Shown here: positions 38,401 to 50,400 of the stretch, one piece after another
Position numbering within the stretch: the stretch's first letter is position 1
Layout: each line of letters starts with the position of its first letter
Assembly: GCA_026874595.1 (NCBI GenBank)
Contig: CM049311.1
Coordinates: 39,328,676-39,392,675, forward strand
Length of the DNA stretch: 64,000 bases
Direction: 5' to 3'
From: Sipunculus nudus
Lineage: Eukaryota > Annelida > Sipuncula > Golfingiida > Sipunculidae
The notes under the pieces: model-generated
What the model was told of the DNA's origin: nothing
Database searches by the model: none
What the model saw: the letters and a program-made list of their open reading frames with translations, nothing else
Position numbers and translations under genes: made by a program

Positions 38401-41400
38401 TGCAGATGTTAAAAAAATAGAACTTTCTTATTACATGTAGCTGGAAGTTAAATATGCAAAGTAGGCTAGGGAATTTAGTAAGTTTAAACCTACGTTAGAA
38501 CTGAAAATAATAAATTATCCATTTAAGTAGACACTGCAATTGTTCAAAAACTTAATTCCCTTGCCTTTCACTCGTGTTGCGTGTGCTGCACTGGCGCCAC
38601 CTATTATTATTATTATGGGATTACTGCTTAATAAAATCAAGGAACAAACTTTAATCCTCTGTTACTCAGGTCTTTTGGTTTGAGGTTAAAGGTCAATTGG
38701 CAAGATATACCTGATCTAATGACTACCTGTTTTCTTGACAAAAAGTTGTACATGGTAGTTCATTGAATGTATGATTTGATATTGGCATTGTACTTGAAAG
38801 AATTTATTTCCTAATCCCACATAACCATATGATATAAGGGACCAGATTTTGGTAGCTTTCACTGTTTTATCTTGATATTGCCATTGCTATTGCAAGAGAT
38901 CTGTTTGTGACTGTAATCTGAATCCTTTCATCTGCTGTCAAATTTACATGCACTTTTTACCAAATCATCTCAGAAGATAATTATTTTTGATTCATTGCAC
39001 TTTATCCCTTTTCATTATGCAGATTGGGTTACAATAATGTAAAAACTGGAAAGGCTAAAAAACAAAGTAACTGAAAATATCAAAAGTCTGTCTTTACATA
39101 TCCTTCTACTGATCAAGATGTATTGACTTTTCTATATATAAAATAATAATAATAATAATATTAAACATTTTGCTAAAAAAAAATTTAGGCTGGTCAAGCA
39201 TAATAAATTTATATATGTACATTAATTTATTTTTAAATTTATTTCCTCTGGTGAGATTGAAAATAGCTTAGTATTACTGATAATCATTGAAAAAATTCCA
39301 GTTGACAGCTCTCAACAAGCAAACTTACATTTTCCATATCTTCAAATGTGAGATATATGCATTATAAATCATTACTTGACCATGTAGAAAGGAAGATTTG
39401 ATAAGTATGTATGGTGATTAAATTATATGCAGTAAAACCATGTTGAGTGGACTTTAAGCACTCAACCGATGAAGTCGATTTTGGACTTGTCCTGTGGTGC
39501 AGGCACAGTCATTAAAACTTTGATTTCCACTGAAGAAAATAAGCTGAAAAAAACGAGCTGAAGGCAGGTAAATAAAACTAAAGTTGTGGTGAAATCATAT
39601 CAGAATTGTCCTCTCTAACCATGAGCTGTCAGTTCTGAATAATTTTGTTACCTCAAAACACACACATGCTTCCTTGCATTACAGGGATAACTAAATTACC
39701 ACTTTCAGGGGATTCTATGATACCCTATATATTACAGAGAGACAAGGGAACAACTGCTAAGATACAATGTTTAATATTTCTGACTTCCTTTAGTTTCCAT
39801 TACCTGCTATGCTACCTGCAAAAATTTTAGTAGTTGACCATGGACCACCTGAACAACATCTGCATTATTTTCAGTATCATGTGTAGAGTACCTGTAGTTC
39901 AGTAGTCATAGTAACAATTTAATAAATCTTTCATTGCCATATTGCAACCTTTATTTGGACACAATAAACAGCAGAAACAAAAAAATATTGTCGCATAATT
40001 TTCTGATGCAGCTTTGGAGATATTAAACACCTGTCCCTTAATTACCTTTAACTGATCACCTGTCAACAACACTGGAATAATCAACAGCAGTGAATGATAG
40101 CTTCCCCTCAAAAGCATAAATTCCAATGTGTACCAGGTAGCTTGGGTACAGGTATTCATGTTTGAATGAAGCCAGCTGCCTGGTTTCAAACAGACTAAAT
40201 AAAACATTCTGAGTACTCAGGTGAGAAAAAAAACACTTCTACTTAGAAAAAGAACACTTTCTAAATTTCAGAATGCCTGACTGGATACCATAGCAACTTT
40301 AAATAATGGTGACCATAAGGACCTGAAAGATTTATATCAGTGATGAACTTCTGAAGTGAACCTCTGATGAGCTGTGAAATATGTCTCAAAGAGAAATTAG
40401 AAGATTCTGCCCTCCACGGGTTCTTCTGAGCTCTCTCACAACCTCTCTCTCATAATAGAGACATATGGAAAGTTGATGTTTTCCTATGGTGTACTGGATA
40501 TATTTGTTCAGGGGAGCTGCCAGTGAGAGGAAGAATTGATGAAGTCAGTTTTGAGATAAGCAGGTGCTTACAGTCCTCCTGTGTTTAGATAACAATCTTC
40601 AAAGCCCACTTGGCTTGTAAAGAAAAAGATTATCATAATATTTCCTTGAGAAAGAGTATATCCTATAGTTAGATGTCTTCTCAAGCTCACTGTACTCAAA
40701 TGAAAAAGCTGTCATAATATGTCTTGTGGAAACAGCAAGTAAAGTCCCAGTGTGGATCCTGCCGGCGTTCACCCAGAAAAAGAGCCCTGAAACAAATTAT
40801 CACTTACAGCTATATTCTATGGTTATAATGTTCTGTTGTTCAAAATACCTTTCCCTGATATGTTTCGAAAGAGGCTTTTAGTTCAGCAGTAGCATTTCAA
40901 CTAAGGCAGAAAGTTGATTAATATCTGACTTGTTGCCAGCTAGCTTTTGTTTCAATGAGATCATATTGTATACACTAGTTTGTTATCTGTAAGTAGAGAA
41001 AAGTGCCACAATTTAACAGTTAGGAATAGCTGACTCTGTGCCATCAATCACATAGTCCACTGAATTCAAGGTCAGTGGCCAGAGGGAGAATAGTTAATAT
41101 AAACTTTATTTATTTAACATGGATTGTACAACTAGTTATAATAACTAATACGAGGCACTCACCATGGCTTGGATGTTGGCGCTCAGTAGTCGGTAAGGGT
41201 GGAGGAAACTGGAGGACCCGGAGAAAACCACCGACCTTGGACAGGCCACTACAACCCACTCTCATAGCCACACCGGGAATCGAACCCCAGGTCGCCAGTG
41301 GAGAAGGCTGAGCGTTTTACCACTCAGCTGTCCAGGTCCCAGAGGGAGAATAGTTGAATTTCTGTTCATTGTAAGTCAAAGATGTATATCACTAGGTCAT

Positions 41401-44400
41401 GTGATCATTGTGCACAGAGAAAAGTTTGAGGGATAATTCTCAAGTATTTCTCAGTTTTTCTTTTTCTTTAAAGATGGTCAAAGGTAGGGGTAGCCGAATT
41501 GAAGGATCATGTTCAGCTATTTCTGTGTGTCCTTTGTCAAAGTCAGAGTCAACCATTCTACAAATAATTCTTAACACCATGACATTCATTTTTATCTTTT
41601 TTTTTATAGTTCAAGGCAAGGGTCACTACATGGACAAATAATTTTCACTGTCTGTAATATTGTCTTATCTCAGGATGTCCAGGTAGAGAGAGAACCTTGA
41701 ATTCTTATCTCAGGATATCCGGGTAGAGAGAGAACCTTGAATTCTTATCTCAGGATCTTGTGGTATGGAGGGAACTTTGAATTCTGATCTCAAGATCTCC
41801 AGGTGGAGGGAGAACCTTAAATTCTTATTTCAAGATCTCCAGGTAGAGAAAGAATTTTGAATGAGTTTATCTCAGGATCTCCAGGTATAGGGAGAGAACC
41901 TTGAATTCTTATATAATCCAATTTTTTTTTAAGATTACATGTAATTATTATTCACAATCTACCCACTTTCTGTCCAACAAACACATATAAATATACACAT
42001 GGCTGTTTCCCATTTTTCAGTCAGTACACATTATACATTGCCTCAAGTAGTACCAGTTGTTGCAGGCACATGTTGTAACTTGGCTGCTGCATCCCCTGCT
42101 CGATTCTTGACTTGTTTCCAGCAAGCCATCACTCAGCAGCCTTCATTTTACAGTTTGTTACTGGGAGTGTTGCATGATGAAGCCATCCTGGTTCCCACTC
42201 CCAGTTACACAACATCATGAATGAGATACCAAGCTAGAAAAAGATAGGACCTGTCCCTTCTCAATTGGTGTTTAATGCCCTGACCAAGAACAGTGAACGG
42301 AACTAAGTGGAATTTTGTGTGGTGCAGCATGCATTGAGAGAAAATTGATTAAAAATTGTGGTTGTTCAGGAGATGAGTTTATATTTGTATGTCTGTCTAA
42401 AATCAGGGATCTACCTCTGGTGCCACCACCTGATACAGGACTTACACACTATGTATACCACAGACAGGTCTTTGTCAGAGAAGATATAGGGTTTAATTTG
42501 GTTTAAAGTTGATTTTCTATATAAAGATAAAATTTGGAAAGTGATCTGGATGCATGTAGTCTATGAGTACTGTCTCTTGGCTGACTGTACAAACAGTGTT
42601 TGAGTGCTGCTGAAGAGCTGCTCTCCTGTCTTGCTGCCTGTCTGTAAGGCATCTGGACTCAAGTGTCTACTGCAGTGGCTACTGTGATGTCTAATACAGC
42701 AGCTGTTCAGCCACTCAGTATCCTGTATATTGACACAGTGCTTATATAATGTGTGTCTTTCATTAATGCTGAGATGTTCCAGTGAGAAGGTGATCATTAT
42801 AAAGATCCCTAAATCTTTCCCGTGAGGCCTCTTTTTATTTACCACTGGGTGATAATTCTTGATGACAGGTATTATGTGACAATACTGTAACGTTTCTAGG
42901 TTAATTGACACTTCAACTCAACTCACCTGGCCAAGCCCCTGGTTTTCTGGTTATGGCACAAGATACATCACACCTTTATATTAAACTCTTCATATCTGAC
43001 TGGTTCAAGTACTCTACAAATTCTGGCCATGCATTTTCACTGCGTATTAGTTCACTGCTGTAGGAGGAGCAACTACTAAAATGGTCTGTTGATCTGTCCC
43101 AACCCATTCTTTTACTACATATCTTGAATACCCTTGCTGCTTTCTTCACCAAATTTCACACACATACACAGCGCATGATTGACATGTGATTATTACCTGA
43201 AGGTGGCTCTGCCTCTGTTAAATGACTTTCTGTGCTGCAAAATGGTCTTTTTCCTTTAGTTATGATAAGTCATTAAATAAGAACAATTTAGCCTTCAAAT
43301 TATATGCAAGGGTTCCTTGAAGATAATTGAATACAAGATTACTTTATTGAGTAAAATTATTTTCAGACTGTTGTTTCCAGCGGAGTTCAAATTTTGCGCT
43401 TGCAAAATTTTCTGATAACCCTTAAGTATTCTTTTACCACATTAATATCTCTAAGACCCTTGCTGCCATTTTTTACCAAATTTTACACAGTTTCTCAGCA
43501 CATGAATGACATGTGATTATCATCTGCAGGTAATGCCACCTCTGTATAAAGACTTTCTGCGATCCTTTGCAAAATTAACAGCCTTCCCAAAACTTCCGTG
43601 TCTGAAATGTCCATCTACCAAGTTCCATGGATATATAAAGAAATGTACATTCAGTACATCACCAGGTAACACAGGTTTTCTAAAATTGACTAATTATAAG
43701 ATCATTAAGTCTCTTTATGTCTTATGTTTTTGGATGGCCCAAGGGCAAAAAACAAAGCCATTCTAGTTAATACATAATTCTAGGACATTACAGCAGCACA
43801 CTTTTTAAATAATCAAGTACACTCCAGTAATCAGTTTGTACAGACTTTATTTACAATGAAGAATAAATACATAATGAAGGAGTAGCAACTAGAAGGGGCC
43901 CTTTGTACCAACTTTTCTCAAACATATTGATCTGAGGACAGGACAAATGGTTGACAGAGCAGTGTAGGGATGGCAGCTTCCTGTGCAATACAACAACTTT
44001 AGTTTCCATGGCAGTTATGATAAAGAATTAAGTTATTGATAATACTATAACCTAAAAAAAATTTGGCATATACCTGTCAGTTTTGTTCATAAAAGTAGGA
44101 ATGAACACAGTGTTATAAACACTCGGTGCCTAGGTGCACAGATGCACCAAAGAAACATCTTGTGCACCCACTGTATCACTGCAAGGTACACAATGTGCAT
44201 CTGAGGGCGGTAACTATGACAGATCTGCAGGATCTTAAGGCACATGCACATCTGACAGTCCAGATTATCAAACAAGGACATGTAAACTAAATCATGACAT
44301 CACTCTAGACACTACATGCATATAGATCCAGTGATCAGAGCTTTTCTTTAGATGGATATTATTCAAGGTTCCATTCTGACCAGGTTTAAACCCTTTGCTT

Positions 44401-47400
44401 ATTTTTTACTGAACTGAAATATGTGTAAAAATTATAATATAGCTGTAATAAAATAACTGTATTGACATTAACGTATTTGTGCACCTTGAAATTACTTTGT
44501 GCACCCAGTTGTATAAACTGTTGTGCACAGGTGCACCTTTCCATAAAAAAAGTATTTAGTACACTGGAACCCTGTTATACAATATACTATAATTTGAGGG
44601 TTTTGAGCGTGTTATAAGTGTTATTCCACTTCAGATTTTACCAATACATGTCCTCTTGTCACCAAACTCTCTTTACAGATAGATCCTTTTGGAGAATCTG
44701 TTGAGGGAGTACTTTACAGGTTTATTTCTCCAAGCTTCTCAAAGCCTTTTTGCCTATATACTAAAACTTGGATGTCACAGGTTGCATGGCCCCAACTTAG
44801 ATTGTTATCAGATTTTTTTTCTCCTTCAAGTTTCTGCTCACTGAGTGGCACAAAGAGCCATATTGGAAATCTGCGATGAGGAAACATCCAAGTTTTTTAT
44901 AACATCTCACCATTTATATCTAAAAATATCTCAGAATTAAAATTTTATAATATCTCACCATTTATATTCCATTTATATTTATAATATCTCACCATTTTAT
45001 ATTTTATAATATCTTACTATTCATATTTACCATAACAAACTGCATATACGTCAAGAAATTTGTTCCAGAAAATTAATTGAAGAAAGGGGAGTCGACTTAT
45101 GTGCGGGTCTAAGCCTGAGAGGCCAAATTTTGCATGAACTTAGTCAAACTGCCGGCCTGAATGTCTTAATTGATCGACAACTAGATATCCGTTTCTGGGG
45201 AAGTCAGGTACACAAGTCACCCTTTCAGTCCAAAATATTTTTTTTCTCAAAGTTTGACCATTTATGCTGTTCTTTCATTTGGATAACACAGTATATTAAA
45301 ATGTTTGCAATTTACATGGTTGCTGACAACCAGGAAATGCCCTGCATTTAACTATAATGGCCTTGTTTTCTTAGAATGTATAATAAAAATCTCTAATAAT
45401 AAAAGTACTGCCCTTAATCCACGGATATGACCAAGCTGAGGACAGATTACACTGTTACGTGGCCTGTTCATGTGACTCGTGTGGTCCAACTTTGTGCGTT
45501 CCTATCAATTTAGATAATATAAAATGTAGAGAAGTCAGCAACAATCCTGTTTTATTAACATGCATAAATAGTCATGTTTTTATTGATATCTGACACAAAC
45601 AATCATTAGAAGTTTAAAATTAATAAGCAATGGAAAAGTATGAGAAATCCTTGGCTTTTCTATTATCGCCCACCTGTCGATTATGGGTGTCAGACGATCT
45701 TCATTTCTACAAAATACTAAAAGTATCGACCTGTTATATTTGTTAATCTTAGAATCTTTATGATGCCCAATATGTTACTAGAACAAAACAAATGACAATT
45801 TTATAGTTAAAAAAAAAATTGAGTGGTATTGATGTCAAAAACGATTGGCCAGTCATACAATTCACCTTTCCCCAGTGGCCTGTCATACTACTCTCGATGG
45901 TCATGTCTGCTGGTTCTGACCTGTTTTGACCCCCATAATGGCTTGATAAAAATTTTATCTGATATTTACCCTGAAAATGTATACGCGACTTATATGCGAG
46001 ATTGACTTATATGCGACTTTTTACAGTATAATATCTCACCATTCATATTTTATAATATCTCACCATTTTATATAATGTAATATCTCACCATTTTATATTT
46101 ATAATATCTCACCATTCATATTTTATAATATCTCACCATTTATATTTTATAATATTTCATCATTTATATTTATAATATCTCACCATTTTAAATATATTCT
46201 ACCATTCATGTCACTCCAGATAAATCAGATAATTAATTTCTTTTGATACCATTTGTGAAAAGATTTCATTATAATTTACCATTCTGGTAAATCGCTCTCC
46301 ATGTTTATCAGACATTGGATCTCTTTACCGTAACATAGTCTACTGTATGATAAAATCACTTTCCTTGTTTGTAAGAGCATTAATAAACCCCTTATAACCA
46401 AGCTCAGCTCTTAACCTCCTGCATATGATATACCAGCATTTAAAAAGAGGCTGGTGAGCCTGTACAGTGATGTACTGACCTGTCTCTCATGCTCACGAAA
46501 CGATGACAGATTCCATGTGTTACTGGGTGTTTGTGCATGTGGTTGTGATAGCTCATAGTACAGTATTCTCATATACCAACTGTGTATTGCTGTCTCAGTT
46601 TTTCTTCTTTTATTTTACAGTAGGCTTCTGGTGGAAACACCTTGTACCTAGGGGTATACTTATGCTGTGGTGGAATTTGTAATGTATCCAGTGGGCAGTT
46701 AGTGAGCTCATTCCTCTGCCAACACCTGGCTTCACATCTAAATCTCTAACAATATATAACTAATCACCCCCAAAAGTTAATCCCTAACCATTGCCTACCT
46801 TTCCATGAAATTCATTCAGAACTTTAGGAGATCTTGTGATTATAAATAAAGAAGAATCCCAGAAAGGAGTGAATTTTCTTATATATACATCAACATTAGC
46901 TCAAAAATATTGACACGTACACACAAATCTCTGACCTGTGTTAACAGAGTCAATTGCTGTCTGTTCTTCCTGATCCACTAACTCTTTATCTTGCTCAATC
47001 ACTGGTGAACTTTCTACCATGCAGATAAGTGCTCAGTTATGGTTACAGTAGAATGTAATGGAATGGGAAGTATCACTGCTTAAATCCCACTCTGACCATC
47101 AGTCTACTATTGTCCATTTCTTTTTGTATTTATACTTTCCCACTACACTTGTGTCTGTTGCACTAGACTTATTTATTTTGTTTTTCCTCACAGTGATGGC
47201 CAATTGCCACCTGTTTGATTCCTCAGTGATGGCCACCTGTTACTTGTGATTCCTCACAGTGATGGCCACCTGCCACTTGTGATTCCTCACACTGATGGCC
47301 ACCTGCCACTTGTGATTCCTCACAGTGATGGCCACCTGCCACTTGTGATTCCTTACAGTGATGGCCACCTGCCACTTGTGATTCCTTACACTGATGGCCA

Positions 47401-50400
47401 CCTGCCACTTGTGATTCCTTACACTGATGGCCACCTGCCACTTGTGATTCCTTACACTGATGGCCACCTACCACTTGTGATTCCTCACAGTGATGGCCAC
47501 CTGCCACTTGTGATTCCTTACACTGATGGCCACCTGCCACTTGTGATTCCTTACACTGATGGCCACCTGCCACTTGTGATTCCTCACACTGATGGCCACC
47601 TGCCACTTGTGATTCCTCACACTGATGGCCACCTGGCAATTGTGATTCCTTACACTGATGGCCACCTGCCACTTGTGATTCCTCACACTGATGGCCACCT
47701 ACTACTTGTGATTCCTCACAGTGATGGCCACCTGCCACTTATGATTCCTCACAGTGATGGCCACCTATCACCTGTGATTCCTCACACTGATGGCCACCTG
47801 CCACCTGGGTATTCCTCATAGTGATGGCCATGTGTCACTGTTGTAATTTCTGAACATGATAGTCATTTACCCCTTATTTAATTCCAAACAGTGTTGGCCA
47901 TCATCAAACTGGAATTCATCCTGGGGTATTACATTTAGTACCCAGTCTATATATGAATATAATATTTACAAATATGTTCATAGAGTACAGACAAAAACTT
48001 GTGAAAATGTACATATATGTGATTTTGAAAATGAAAAACAATGTCTCAAGAAAAAGGCCCCCAAATTCATGATGAGTATATGATGAAGAGTATATTGTAC
48101 AGTATATCACAATCAGTCTTGTAGAATTCATACATTAACAAATTGAAAAAAAAATGAGTATACTTTTTTGTTTAAAATTTATACAATTTCCTCTGATATC
48201 CTCAGAGTTTGAGATCTGTTCATAGTTACTCTTGAACAGTTAGTTGTTACAAATATTCTTGCCATGTCTATTGTCATTGGAGTGTTTTTATAGCTTTCTC
48301 AGCTCCTGATTGCCCACTATTTTGGATTTTCTGGTCTTGTGACACTGTTTCTGTATGTAGTACTGTACTAACATTGGCCGTCTCTGTTTGCTCCTTGTTT
48401 ACTGTTTGGTGTACCTCTGCTGCTGATTGTCCTTCGTGTATTGCGTTAGTAATCTCAGGCTGTGTTGCCAGTGTATTTGTAACCTGATGCGGATGGGTTC
48501 TTTGATTTTTAGCTAGCTCTGTGTTGCTTTGACACTCAATAAAGACATGGTTTTGTTGTTGTGACACCTGGTTTCTGCCACCGTTATTTGGGAACACTGT
48601 TGATAAGTGATTAACAGCATGATTTGACTGTGATATTTGACTGTGACTCTGCACTATATTTATATCCTGTATCTTTCCTCTAGAGCAGCATATAATATGT
48701 TTAAATATGCAGTGAAACTTGATGTTAAACATAAAGTAAAAGATAAAATTCAGAGAATGCTGCAATGTTACAAGAATGGTGGCTACCAGCAGACCTGTGT
48801 TGTAACCTGGGTCTGATAAAATGTTGGAGTTGACTCCAAAAATACCTATTATAAGCATACGACTCATTAGTGCTGATGGAAGCTCGCCTATAATGAAGAC
48901 AAAAATGACTGCGATCAGCATTAACGTGATCCGCTGTTGTTCTTTCTCGTGTTTTCGCACCCTCTGACTTGTTGTTGACGCTAGTTCTCCATGCTTCTTA
49001 TGGACTCGCTTAAGTCCCACGATGAGGAAACAGTTTAGTACAATCAGCGACAAGCAAGAGCCCAATGAGACCACTATAAGATGAAACCAGCTCAGGATGC
49101 TGTTAAACAGACTCTTACCGAAGTCAGTATACACCATTGCTCCATTGACTACTTTAAAAACGAATGAACGTGGTATATTATACACCAAGGATACCACAGT
49201 TATCACAATGACCACACGACGTGCTGTCTTTTGATTGCACCATGTTTTACTGCGGTATGGATGGAACAATAAAATATACCGTTCAATTGTTACAGCCACC
49301 GTTAAAACAACACTAACTGTTGTCGTAAAGAATCCAAAAGGCATGTACACGTAGGCCTCAAAGTTTCTCCACCCCTCCTCTCTGGGGAAGAATCCTCGTC
49401 CAATTCCGTTAAACCCAAACACCAAGAGAGTGCTAAGATCAGCAACGGCCAGACTGGTCAGATACGTATAGCAGGACTCTGAGAGCTGAGGATGGAACAT
49501 CACAAGTAGATTGAGGACGTTACAGATAACCCCGGCAAAGCTGACTGTCGGTATGATGATACCATAACACACCGAGTAACCCCATGTCTCCTTGAAGTCA
49601 GTGGCGTTGCTCATTTTGCTGTCTCTATAATAAAAGAAAGAGAGTATATACATTTTTACTTATCAGTATCTTTAAAATTAATTGCATGAGAATTTATAAA
49701 TTTATATCATTATTAATTAGTGTTTCATTTATCACATATTCAAGATTATTATTCACATTAATCAAATGATAAGCGTTTATCACTTTTTAAACAGTTATAA
49801 AAAATATTTTATATGAAATACTGTGACCTATTATTGTGTTAAAATCATAAGAATTTATATGAATGATTAATGTTGAATGTTCTTCTAACATTTATTAAAT
49901 TCCTAATAAATTGACCTCAGATATGCTGTATCTTTTTGAGCTCAGCTGACTATAAGTCAGTCAAGCTATCGCTATGGTCCTTTGTCTGTAGACTGTCCGT
50001 CCGTCTGTCAGGTGTGCCATTCCCTTTAACTGGCACGTTTTAAACTGTTAGACCTGTGAATCTAAATTTCAACATACAGTTAATTGTCCCAAAGTTCCCC
50101 TACAAAACAAGAAACTGGATCACTGCATCTCTAATCCTTCAAGAAATTAAAGAAAAAAAGAACTGCCAGATTGGTGAATATAAGGATTTGACTTTCATGC
50201 CTGTATCAGTCCTGCAGTTGTGAAGGGTTTATCCCACTTCTGTGACTATGGATCCTGTCAATGTTTTAGTGCATATAGAAAGTGTTATACATTTATAAAT
50301 CACTTAGTTGTGATTCAGACTTCAAAGTCAATAAATACATATGTTATCTAAATGGCAGATTAAACAGTATTTTAATAGGCTTTGGGGCACTTTTCTGTGC

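Noticed and set aside
44110-44580. GTGCAC-rich patches and a CACTGGAACCCTGTTATA motif resembling a Tigger end
   Set aside because: No matching partner end found, so no element could be delimited.
47223-47821. Long frames on both strands (171 and 191 codons)
   Set aside because: They are only translations of a 33-bp minisatellite without stops; no start context, no domain, no splice phase that joins them to DNAH1.
49615-49653. Upstream in-frame ATG of the GPCR
   Set aside because: It lies before a strong acceptor on that strand, so it is probably intronic; the ATG at 49614 gives a normal N-terminus.
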